NCBI GenBank assembly: GCA_009829735.1 | Contig: CM020618.1 | Span: 9,081,119 to 9,145,118, forward strand | DNA from: Pyropia yezoensis | Lineage: Eukaryota; Rhodophyta; Bangiophyceae; Bangiales; Bangiaceae | Direction of reading: 5' to 3' | Length of the DNA: 64,000 nt | Shown here: positions 43,085-53,261 of the stretch, in pieces | Layout: each line of letters starts with the position of its first letter | Position numbering within the stretch: position 1 is the first letter of the stretch | Notes under the pieces: generated by a model | The model's database searches: none | The model's input: only the letters and a program-made list of their open reading frames with translations | Told to the model about the DNA's origin: nothing | Translations under genes and position numbers: made by a program

Positions 43085-46000
43085 ATGGCGACGACGGCGC
43101 CGCCAGCCGCGGCCGACGCCCGGGACGTGGCTGAGCTCGAGGAAGCCGTGCGCATCAAGCAGTGGCACGTGCGCATGTTGCTGCTTCGCGTGCTGCACGC
43201 GCGCGCGCGGCGCCCGCAGCTGCCCGACGGCGCCGCGCTGGACGCGACGCTTGCCGGACTGACGGCGGCGGCGGCGGCCGCAGCTGGGGCGCCGCACGAC
43301 GCCGTGCCTTCCACCGATGGCGCAGTGGCGGTCGCGGGCGCCGCCCTGGAGGCGGCCACCACCCTGGCGCTGGCGGACGCGACCGCGTGGGTGGACGCCC
43401 ACGACCCTGTCGACGACGAACGTCTTCTGGTGCAGCGGGCGCGGCAGGCGGCGTCGCTGATTGAGAGCACCTCCCGCGGCATGGCGCGGCGCGCGGCAGA
43501 GGCGGAGGAACGCTGCGGGGCGGCGCCCGACGGCCGCCCCTGCGCCCGCTGCCGCCAGCGGTCGCACAGGACGGGGGCGGCGGTGTGCCCGGCCGCCGCC
43601 GTGGGCGGCGACAAGAACGCCCACGTATACGACCGCGGGGGGGACCCTGCCGCGTCCGACCCTTACGCCTGCCGGGCGACGGTGACGTCGTCGGTAACGG
43701 TGCCCGTGGCGGCGGTGCTGCGTGCGCTGCCCGCGCTCCCCGACGGGACGGCGCACGCCGTCCTGCGCGACGGGTTCCTTGCGGCCGCGGAGCACCACAC
43801 GCATCTGTCGTTCACGCTGACGCTGGTGTGGCTCAACACTGTTCACTACCTCTTTGGCGCCGTGAAGGCAGACGGGTGGGCGGCGGCGCTGCCCGCCCCC
43901 GCCCGCTGGGGAAAGTACTGGAACTGGGTGTCGTACGCGGTCTGCTGCCGAGGCGCACACGGCGGAAGCCTACCCATCGGCGTGCAGTGCGGATTCTGCG
44001 GGCGGGTGCGGGACAACACGCTGTGCGGGCCTGCTGCGGGCCGGCTGCTGGGGTCCTACCCGGCGTTGATGAACGCCACTGTTCAGGCCATGGACGCCCC
44101 GGCGTCGTCCTTTGACGCCGCGTGCCACGATCACCTGCCACACCGCAACAGCCACGCGCGGTGGCGGGGGGTGGTGACTACCATCGTCACCCACACGGCG
44201 CGGACCGTCGCGGTCGCGACCCGGCGCCTGGCGTGGCGCGTGGCCACCGCAGTCGTGGACGCTGCCGACGCCCCCGCGTGTGGCGACGAGGAGCGTCGCC
44301 GTCGCCGCGCCGCTGTCTACGCGGCCTGCAAGAGCTGCCTCGAGCGGGGGAGCGACGTCCCGCACGCGGCGCACGCGGCCAAACTGGAGCTCCTGCCCCC
44401 CCAAGTGCGCGCGGCGGCGCTCACAAACATCGTCGACGCGCGGGCGCGGGCGCAGCCAGCGCCCCCGCAGGGCATCGCACCGCTGTTCCCCACAGGCGGG
44501 GCAGACACGGTCGCGCGCCGGTGGGCAGAGTACATCCCGTACTTGCTGCACGTGCAGGCGGAGGGGGTGGTGGGCAAGCCCTTTTCGCTCGTGCCAGGCA
44601 AGGCCGCCACACTGCACGCGTATGGCACGGTGACCAAGGCACGCCTGGGCCCACTCATCCGGCGCGCGTGGCCCGCACACCAACAGCTGTACATGGAAGT
44701 CAGTCGGCGTGGGGCGGCGGCCCTTGCGGGGCTACTGGGGATGGAGACGGCGCGGTGTACCGCCGGCGCAGACCTCCGCACCAACGGGGAGGGGGTGGTC
44801 TTCACGCTGACGCGGCCGGCGACGGCCGCCGAGGCCGAGGCCGCCGACGTGGCGGCGTCGACGCGCAAGGCCGACGGCAGCCGCGTGCAACAGCGGGTGG
44901 CGGGGAGCCCCACCACGCAGCTGGAGAAGCAGGGCTTTCCCGTCGCCGCCGTCAAGACCCTCACCGTGGTGTCGGCAGACCCCGGCAACGCCGCCATCCT
45001 GACGGCTGTCTCGTCGGGGCCGACGGCGGCGGCATGGGGCGACCGCCCGTGGGTGCGCCGCCGCCGGCTGGCGCGGTCGCAGCTGGTGGCGGCGGACGCG
45101 CTCACCCGCGCGGCACTGGCACTGGACGCCGTCGTGTGGCGGACGGCCTCGCTGGCGCCTGCGGAAGCGGCGGCTGTGGGCGCGGCGGCGGCGGCGGCGG
45201 CCGGGGCGCGGCCAGGCGCCCTTCCCCCGACGCCGGGGCGGAGGAAGCGCAAGGCCGGGCCTGGCGGTGCCGAGCAACGGCAGATGCCGTGCGGCAAGGC
45301 GGCAAGGTAGGGACCGCCAAGCCGGGACGCCGCCGGCGCGACCGCTGCGCCCGCGTCACCGGCGCGCCCGCCGTCTGCGAGAACCGTGCGGGGGCCGGCA
45401 GCCTCTCTCCGCCGCGGCGCTATGCGGCGGCTGCAGGCCGCGGCGCAGTGCCTGGTGGCGGCCACCGGCAACGGCCGGTGGCGGGTGCCGCGTCACGCGG
45501 CCGTGAACGTGGCACTCGGCTGCCTGCGCCGGGCCGCCGCCGGCTGGGTCCGGCCGCGCGTGCCAGACGGGCGGCCCGACGGCGCCGCGTACGCGGCGTC
45601 CAAGACTGCGGCGGTGGCGCAGGACGTGGCCACCGCCGGCGCATTTGCTTCCGCCCTGGACGGCCTGACGGTGCGCGTGGCACACGCAGTGAGAGCGACG
45701 CGGGGTTGGCACGCGCCCCCCCCCGCGGGCGCCGTGTACACGCTGACGAAAGGCCGCTACGCCGAAGCAGCAGGCAACGGCATGACGTCGCGGGCGGCGG
45801 CGGCGCACCGGCGGGAGGCGGCGCAGAGGCTGAGCGCGCTGCAGCCGCCGCCGGTCACCACCCCCGAGGCGGTGGCCGCCCACGAAACGGTGCGGACGGG
45901 CGACGCTGCGGCTGTGCTGGCCGCCAGCCGCCAGTGGATGGAGTCCCGGCGCCAGCCGCGGTACAGAGCCGTGTGGGGGGACGCGGCGACGGCCTGCCAG

Positions 46001-46780
46001 CGCAAGGCGCGGGTGCACCAAGTCATCCAGCGGCGGCGGCTGGGCGAGGCCGTTGCGCGGGAGCTGACGGGCGGCCGCCTCCGCCGCGTCGTCAACCGCT
46101 CGGCGGTGGTGCTGGTGGTCGGGCAGGCGGCCACGCGGGGGGGCGCCACGTGGCTCCGGCGCCACCTGCGCCGGCTGTGCTGGATGGTGGACGCGGACGA
46201 GCACAACTCCAGCCAGGCGTGCGCCGGCTGTCGGCACCAGCTGGCGATTGTGTACGCATCGGCGGCGGCGCCGCCGCGCGTGCCCCGCGGCACCATGATC
46301 TGTGGACGGCGGCGAGGCAGCCGTGGACGGCAAGGGCGGCCGCGTGCGCCGCCGACGGCTGGCTGGGAGCGCACGCAGCCGGTGCGCTCCGCTACAGGGC
46401 GGGCGGCTTGCCGCGCAGAGGGCGCCAAGCTAGCGGTGGAGCGGGCGGCGAAGCACCCACCCCCGACAGGGGTGGTTTTTCGTGCTCCCGCCGCCGCGGG
46501 CGTGTGGGGCGTCAAGCGCTGTGTGGAGCGGACGTGCCCCCAGATGCTGGTCAACCGAGACGACAACGCAGCGGCCAACATGGGGTGGAAAGCGCTGCAG
46601 CAGATACGGCAGCTGCCGTGCCCCCCTTTTGTACGTCCGCAACAAGTGCGACGGCCACACCCGGGAGGTGGAAATGGGCGGGAGGCGGACACGGCCCCAA
46701 CGGACACCCTGGGTAAGGCAGAGTCGGGAGACGGGCTGCCAGCGGCGGCGGGCGGCGGTGCGGTGGCATCCACGGCATGA
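43085..46780 (+). CDS. Fanzor (eukaryotic TnpB-like RNA-guided nuclease)
   Basis: From ATG 43085 (MATTAPPAAADARDVAEL) one frame runs to 46780 with a single TAG at 45308-45310. A 75-nt intron (45307-45381, GTAGGG to GCGAG) would remove it and keep frame, giving 1206 residues. Fanzor marks: KPFSLVPGKAATLHAYGTV, then RuvC-I VVSADPGNAAILTAV (Asp near 632), VYTLTKGRYAEAAG, a helical stretch, then DADEHNSSQACAGC with the relocated RuvC-II Glu next to the first zinc cysteines. KRCVERTCPQ gives the other cysteines and NRDDNAAANM is RuvC-III. Fanzor proteins cut DNA guided by an RNA encoded at the gene's 3' end, and are spread on transposons. The protein is large for the family. The TAG could instead be a real nonsense mutation. 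Confidence 0.85.
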
Positions 46781-46901
46781 GTCGGTTCAACCCCGCGGTA
46801 CTCGTGCCTAGTGCCACCGGCCGCCGTCGGCTGTCCGGTCGGCCCAACCTCCCCGACGAGCCGCTCTACGGGTATTTGTCGGGTGTTCATTGTTCGTGTG
46901 G

Positions 46902-46952
46902 AGGGGGGCAACTCAGCCGGTGCTGAGTTCTCCCCTGGGGGCCGGTCCCCCC
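46902..46952 (+). ncRNA. Candidate Fanzor guide-RNA scaffold hairpins
   Basis: Stem-loop 1 (46902-46936) has an 8-bp inner stem AACTCAGC-CGGT-GCTGAGTT, then a bulge and a G-rich/C-rich outer stem. Stem-loop 2 (46937-46951) is GGGGG-CCGGT-CCCCC. They lie about 120-170 bp after the Fanzor stop, where known Fanzor guide RNAs are encoded. Both loops contain CGGT. No expression evidence is available, so this is a placement argument only. Confidence 0.3.
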
Positions 46953-48566
46953 ACATGGATAATCTAGACTGTGATTTGCTTCTACGATTTACTGGATGGC
47001 AGCGGTAGCCGACACTGACGGCTGCTGGAAGGGGTTGGCGCTCGCCATCTGCGAAGTGGGGTGTAGGAATGTACCAAGTCAGCTGCATCGGGGAGCGGCC
47101 GCCCGCGAGCGCCACGGCCTTTACCAATACGTTGCAGGCTTGGACATTTTTCTCTTGCCTCCATCTGCCATCCTCCCGCGCCAGCAGCGCCCCCTTCCGG
47201 CTGGCCGTGTTGGGAACCGACGCACACGCGGTGACCACCACGGGTACCTGGTGGACTCAGTGAACGGTGTACCTTTCCTTTCCCCCGTGGCTGGTCCTCG
47301 GGGGTTGCCCTACTCGTACCAAGGGCACCGCTCGAACCTCTGTCTCCCGCACCCCCCAGCGTGTCTCGCTGCGCTTTCGTCCCTCTCCCGCGCCCTTCTC
47401 ACAATGCTGCGGTACCTCTGCCACTGTCGTCCCGGTTCCCACCGAGTGGGTGCGTCCTCCCGGCTCCCACCCGGTGAGTGCCTCAGTTGCATTCATAAAC
47501 AGTCCCGGCTCCCACCCAGTGGGTGCCTCAGCTGCACTCACTAACAAGCAGCCGGCCCCCGCGCGAGCGCGCGGCGGACAGGGTACGCCCGCCCGCGTCC
47601 CATCTTGAGCCCCTTTCACAAAAAAAAAAAAAGCCACTCGGGCACCTCCCACGTCTGCCATGGCCTTAGCCGCGGAGGCTGCGTGTGCCGCATGCGTGGA
47701 AGAGGTTCGGGTGGCTCGGCAGGTGCAACCGCAGACTTCGGGTGGGGGACCTCGCCGGCGGTGCCGGTAGGGCCGCCACCGACGCCGACGCTGATGGCGA
47801 TGCACCAGACCGGCGGCGTTGGATGCCAAACGGCGGGGGACAGGGCGCGGATGCCATGGCCACGAGGTGGAGCGGGGCTGGGCGTGGTGCGATCAACAGT
47901 AGTTGGTAGGAGGTCGGGGGTGTTTGAGTGGGCCCTCGCCTTCAAGGTGGCGGGCAGGGCGCCCCTCTTCACACATTCGCCCTCTCTACGTGCCGCCCTG
48001 TAGATGTCTTCTTTGTTACAAAGAACAAAGTAACAGCACGCAGCCTACGAAGAGAATATACCATCCGTACAACGAAGACCATGGAGATACCTGCTCTACC
48101 GCCAATCACAGCAGGGGCAACGAGCCTTCGCGCCTGGCAGGGGCTGTCCCGCAAGCGCGGCCGAGAGAGGCATCGGCGCAGGCGGCCGTCCCGGCCACGC
48201 GCGTCGCGGCAGTACATACCGTTCCCTCTCCCACAGTCGACCCAGCGACGAGCGCAGAACCATCTCAATCTGACTGAGGCGTCGAACATTGAAGCATAAG
48301 CTTGAGGGGTCTTGACCGGGATGTGGACAGCCACGGGGGCGCACCGGAGGCCGCCCCCCTCTCCGTCTCTTTTCCACGGGTGAGGTTGATTTGAAATCAT
48401 CGCCTCCAGGAAATAAGCAACCTATCAAACAGTGCCCCTGGCACTGGCAGCTGTCGCTGAAAATCTTGCGGAATGGAGCCCGTTGCTGGGAAAGTAGCCC
48501 TTTGAGAAAACCTAATAGTAGTGTTAAGGAGCCAAAAATGAACCATACGTCCACGAGCGACCGAAC
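46953..48566. other. Intergenic between Fanzor and tRNA-Trp
   Basis: The stretch is of mixed composition and has no supported gene. It includes a hairpin-bearing tandem repeat (47431-47548), an A13 run (47620-47632) and an AT-richer part from 48000 to 48550. Small frames on both strands show no domain. Confidence 0.4.
47431..47548. repeat. Three-unit hairpin repeat
   Basis: Units start at 47431, 47459 and 47504. Each begins CCCGG(T/C)TCCCACC and folds back with a following GTGGG-like segment, such as CCCACCCAGTGGG. The last two units are about 45 bp and include CCTCAG(T/C)TGCA(T/C)TCA. Confidence 0.6.
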
Positions 48567-48640
48567 TGAGCCTGGCAGGACTTGAACCTGCAGTCTCTCG
48601 ATTTGGAATCGAGCGCGGTAGCCAATTTTGCCACAGGCCC
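48567..48640 (-). tRNA. trnW-CCA: tRNA-Trp (anticodon CCA)
   Basis: The minus strand folds as a cloverleaf. The acceptor is GGGCCTG with CAGGCTC, the anticodon arm CTCGA-TTCCAAA-TCGAG (anticodon CCA) and the T arm GCAGG-TTCAAGT-CCTGC. The discriminator base is A and CCA is not encoded, as in nuclear genes. There is no intron. A T5 run lies about 30 bases downstream on the minus strand. The D stem has only two clear Watson-Crick pairs, which is weak. Confidence 0.85.
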
Positions 48641-49077
48641 ATCTTCTTGACCTTGGTGATCGAACGCAAATTTTGATTCAACAGATTATAGTTCAGCACC
48701 TAACCAGATGTACTTGTTGGTTTCATGTAGTTCGTAGTTTCCCTTGGAATCATGCACGGTGTGGAGCCCCTCCCACGCCCGGCTCGATGCACTTCCAGAG
48801 TGCCGCCAGCGAGGCCTCGCAAAACTCCCGCGCACTCCGCGTGGTCGTTACATGCATACGGCTCCTGACATTGCCTGTGCGTCGTCGCCACCCTGCAACG
48901 CCCTCCTCCCGAGAAGATCGGTGTCGTGGTCCAGAGCCGGCTCCTTTTGTGCACTCGGGGTTCGGCGTTTGGTTCCGGGTTGGGCTTCTTGTCCGTCTGT
49001 CCTGCTCCCCCTTCTCCGCTTTCTTTCCCCGGCGCCGTTTTGTACTTCACTGTCGCGGCGGTGCCTCCACATGTGCC
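48641..49077. promoter_or_regulatory. Upstream region of the SPOC gene
   Basis: This 437-bp stretch lies between the tRNA and the first ATG of the SPOC-domain gene. It has pyrimidine-rich patches (CTTCTCCGCTTTCTTTCCCC, 49010-49029). Promoter or 5' UTR is likely but no specific element stands out. Confidence 0.35.
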
Positions 49078-49190
49078 ATGCACCGGAGCAGACGCTTCAG
49101 TGATGGCAATGATGCCGCCCGCGCAGGTCTCCGCGACGTCATTGACCGAGGTGCCCCCATCTTGAGTGGACGTGACGGCGGCCATGTCCC

Positions 49191-49223
<33 letters not shown>

Positions 49224-51123
49224 CCCTCTTCTTAGTGGCCGCACCCATGGCGGCGGCGGCATCGGCGGCGGCATCCGCCGGTCTACGTCGCCGAACTCGC
49301 TGCCTCGGCCAGTACCCAAGCGGCACCGGTTTGGTCCCGCCTCCACCTTTACCTCGGCCGTGGCCGCCCCCACTGGCAGTGAGCGTGGCATCCGTGCTGG
49401 GGTTGCGGCTACGATTTCTGCGGCGGCAGCGGCGTCGGAGGCGGCGGCGGTCAGCATGGGGGGATTGTCTCATTTAGCGCGTGGTTCTGGTCTGCCACCA
49501 GCTCCGTCGGCGGGGGCACTGGCCGACTCGCAGGCACCAAGGCCGCCCCCGCGGTCGCCGCCTCTCCCCCCACCGTTCCCCCCCGCGAGAGTGGTTGTGG
49601 CGGCGCCACGACCACCGCCCCCTCCTTCCTCCGTTCCTCCCTTGCTGCCGCCGGCGCCACCATCTTCCAAGCCCTTCCCCCCTCCCCGATCGATTCTCCC
49701 TTCCCGTCGTCGCACGTCGTGGTCTCCCCCCCCTCCGCAGCTCGCACCCTCGACGGTCTCTCAGGACGACCGAATGGTTGCACCTCGTCCGTCGGCTCGC
49801 CCGGTGGAGCTCTCATCGGGTCGAGAGGGTGGGGCGGCGTCTACGGATGGCGGCGCTCGTGGACGCGGCGTTCTTGTCGGCGGTGACCGCGGCGGCGCTC
49901 GCAGTAGCGAGCGTGGGACTGAGCGCGGCAGCGAGCTGAATGGAGTCCGTCGCGGTGAGCGGGGCGACGACCGTGGTGACGAGCGCGCTGGCCAATACAG
50001 TGTTCAGCGAAGTGGCGCTCGCGGTGGGCAAAGAAACGGTGACCGCGGTGGCGAACCTAGTGGTTTTAACCATGGAGAACGGGGCGGCTTTCACACTGTC
50101 GAGCGAAGCGTGTTTCAAGGTGGCGACCGCAGCGGCTTTCGGAGCAGCGAGAGAAGCGGCTTTTATGGTGGCGACCGAAGTGGCTTCCGCAGCGGCGACC
50201 GAAGCGGCTTTCACGGTGGCGACCGGAGCGGAGTCCGCATTGGCGACCGGGACGGCTTGCACGGTGGCGACCGAAGCGGCTATCGAGGTGGCGACCGCAG
50301 AGGCGAACCCAGTGACGACCGGAGTGTCGACCGGAGCGGTGACCGCAGTCTCGACCGTGGTGGCGACCGGAGGGGCGACCGCGGTGACGAACGCGTTGGC
50401 GAACGTTGTGGCAACCGCGGTGGCGATCAGAGGGGCGACCGGGGTGAAGACCACGGTGGCGACCGCGGTAGCGGCCGGAGAGGTGACCGCGGCAACGAAC
50501 GGAGCGTCGACCGCGTTCGCGACCGGAGTGGCGACCGTGGTGGCGACTGGAGGGGCGACCATGGTGGCAGCCGTGGTAGCGACCGCGGTGGCGACTGGAG
50601 CGGCGGCTGCCTTGCCGGTCGGAGCGGTGACCGAGTTGCGGACCAGAGCGGCCTTCGTGGCGGTGAGCGAGTTGGTGGACACGGAAGAGAGCGCCCGAGT
50701 GATCGCAGTGTTGAACGAAACGGCAGCAATGGTCGAGAGCGTGTCGCTGCCCCCTTGACTGAACGGGTAGACGACCGCAGTGTCGACCGCGGCGACCGAG
50801 GCAAGCATCGAACCGCGGATCGTGGCTGTGATCGTAAAGACGGACGCTGGTGCGGACTAAGTGACGACGGCAACGTCGTCGCTTACTCCGCAAACGGAGG
50901 ACGAGCAACTCCCCTGCAACGGGCGCGGCTTGCCTCTCCCACCCATCGGTCGTTGCCGTCGGCTATGTCGGGTGCTCGGGGCGCAAGTCGCCTCGACGTG
51001 GCCATCTGTGGGAAGCGTCGGACGCCGCCGTTGCGCGGCACGTCGCCGCGGGGCGACAGGCGGCCGCCCCCTGGGCGGCGACACCCGATTGGAGGCCCTC
51101 TTGTTGGGGTTTCAGGTACTTCA

Positions 51124-51165
<42 letters not shown>

Positions 51166-52785
51166 TCTCTGCCGCTGCCGCCGCCGCCGCCCTCTCTGCC
51201 ACCGCCGCCGCCGCCGCCTCCGCCGCCATCTCCGCCCCCGCCGCCCCCGCCGCCGTCTCTGCCGCTGCCGCCGCCACCGCCGTCTCTGCCGCCGCCGCCG
51301 CCGCCGCCGCCGCCGTCTCTGCCACCGCCCCAGCCGCCGATTGGTGCGCCTCTGTTTCACACACGCGGTGGTGGTGGGCGTCTGAGCAAGGACCTGAGCT
51401 GGGCATCTAGTGCGCCACCGCCACCACCTACTTCAGGGCTGCGTCGTGGTCCTGGGCCAAGGCCCACTCCGGGGAGGTCTGCTGCCGGAGTGTCCCGAGG
51501 CATTGGTCACCCGCTACAGGACGGTGTGCTATTGCGCGATGGCTGTAGCGGAGACAGAGGGAACAAGAGTGGCTTCGCAACTGCCCACCATGGCGTTGCC
51601 TTGCCGGACATGTTCCCGACCACCTCGCCCGTCACCCCTCCACTGCTGGCGACGCGCTTGCCTCCTTCGGCTTCGACTTCGGTGGGTCTTGCTCATCTGG
51701 CAGCTCGTCTGGAGCTGCTACGTGGAACCATTACCGACACCCTCGACCGTCGTCCTTGCTTGGTATCAGCGTATGGGGTCCGTATTTGCGACGTGGAGCG
51801 GAACCATCATCCGTCATGCTCGCTCTCCTCTCGCCATGTGGCGCTCTCCCTGCGCTGGGAGGCGCCAGTGGACGTGCGGCTTGAGGGGCTGAGCCGGCGG
51901 CTGGATACCCTCCGCCAATACATCATTTCCAAGTACACGTCGGCCGAAGATGCAGCGGTGGAGGCTGTGCCACACGATCGTTTCTTTGATCTCGCCGTCG
52001 GTCCGTCTCTGCGGTGCTGGGCGCCGTCTGCGGCTGACCGTGCGGCGGCACGGCTACGTGCGGCCACCCAGCCGGCTTGGGAGGGGGACCTACACGTGGA
52101 CAACAACGTGTTTGCTCTCGTCGGCCGGCTGGTTGAATGGGATGCGTCTGGTCAGGAGATTCGGACAGCGGAGCGACGAGCGCCGCAGGCGGGCCCTCCC
52201 CAAACCGCCGGGAAGGGCTCCAGCGACATCGACAGTCTTGTCTGCTCGCCCGGTGGCGCTGCGGTGGTGGCGGTGGCGGCGAAGGCCGGTGCAGACGCCA
52301 CAGGCGTCACGCCTGCCAAGCAGCCACCTCAACCGGCGGAACTTGAGGTGGCGGACCGGCCTCCCCCTGACCGGCCGCCGGCGCCACGTCTGTCAACAGC
52401 GGGGCACCCCTTGCCTGCGGCACCAACTGTGTCTGCTGTGTTACCACGGCGCCTCAACTCGTGCGGTCGTGTGCTGCTGTCCGAAGTGCGCTCCCGGGTT
52501 GCTGCGGGTGCTTGCAGTAAAACTGTCCTACGTCTCAAGGGCGCCGACAGCGACGCGGAGATGAGTCTGCGGCCCTTCGTCAACTGGCTGTCGGCACGCA
52601 ATCGGGCGTTACGGTCGCGGGTGATCTTGGCTGACAAGGAAGCGTACGACCTTTACATCCTACCAGCGTGTGCGTGGACGGCAGGGTGGCTGGGGGTAGA
52701 CTGCAGCGGGGGCCCCACGTCCGGGGCGCCGGCTGTGGCGACCCTTTTTTGCGTGGCCGTACGCCACCGTGAGGAGCCGCGTTGA
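49078..52785 (+). CDS. SPOC-domain protein with Gly-Asp-Arg repeats
   Basis: The 1235-residue frame starts at ATG 49078 (MHRSRRFSDGNDAARAGL). Residues 50-250 are low complexity with a (PGV)n tract. Residues 270-580 are a long irregular repeat of GGDRSG/RGDRG units. Residues 675-765 are proline-rich (SLPLPPPPPSLPPPPP). The C-terminus looks like a SPOC domain: PAWEGDLHVDNNVFALVGRL opens it, and ADKEAYDLYILPACAW closes it. SPOC domains of SPEN, FPA and related nuclear proteins bind phosphorylated partners and link RNA processing to transcription. No RRM is seen, so this is not a full SPEN/FPA relative. The gene is tail to tail with Ku80, 476 bp apart. No intron is evident. Confidence 0.65.
50060..50760 (+). 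repeat. GGDRSG-coding degenerate repeat
   Basis: Degenerate 12-18-bp units such as GGTGGCGACCGAAGCGGC recur dozens of times. They encode the Gly-Asp-Arg-Ser-Gly stretch. The other frames stay open because the units are multiples of three. Confidence 0.7.
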
Positions 52786-53261
52786 CCGGCGAACAATGCA
52801 ATTGGTGCTGCTGTGGAGCAGACTGTTTCTCTTATTACGGCTGCCGTTGGCCACTGCTCGTTTGACTGTAGTGCTCGCTTCTTTTTCATTACGAACCTCC
52901 CGCCAAGGTGTCGAAAGTGCGTACACATGATTGGCACGCGGGAGAAGTGAGGAAGGGTGACGGATGCGGGAAGCACGCGACGGACTGTCCGGTCCGTCCT
53001 GTCCCTTTCAAACGCACTCGGTGGTGTGGGCGAGGTTCTTGCCCCGGCCTGAACCAACCGCCCCAGAACGCAGGCTGTGCAGCTGCAAACCCCGGCGCGG
53101 CGGCTGCTGGTCGTCATGGCCGCTTCTCGGAGCGCTTGGAATCCGAAGGCGTACCCCTTGTTGACGCGCTACCCCACCCCCGCCGCCCAGTCTTTGATCG
53201 GTTCTGTGCGTGCTGACTCCACTTCGGCCGTGCTACCGCTTTGCCCCAACGGCGGCAGCGG
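52786..53261. other. Convergent intergenic region
   Basis: This 476-bp stretch separates the SPOC stop from the Ku80 stop. It holds 3' UTR sequence of both genes. No further gene is seen. Confidence 0.5.

Noticed and set aside
44122..46716. An 864-codon plus-strand frame overlapping Fanzor
   Set aside because: It is Arg/Gly/Ala-rich and has no domain, while the overlapping frame carries all Fanzor motifs. It is a shadow of that gene.
50060..50760. Regular GGTGGCGACCG repeats as a CRISPR-like array
   Set aside because: Units are short, degenerate, in frame with a long protein and have no unique spacers.
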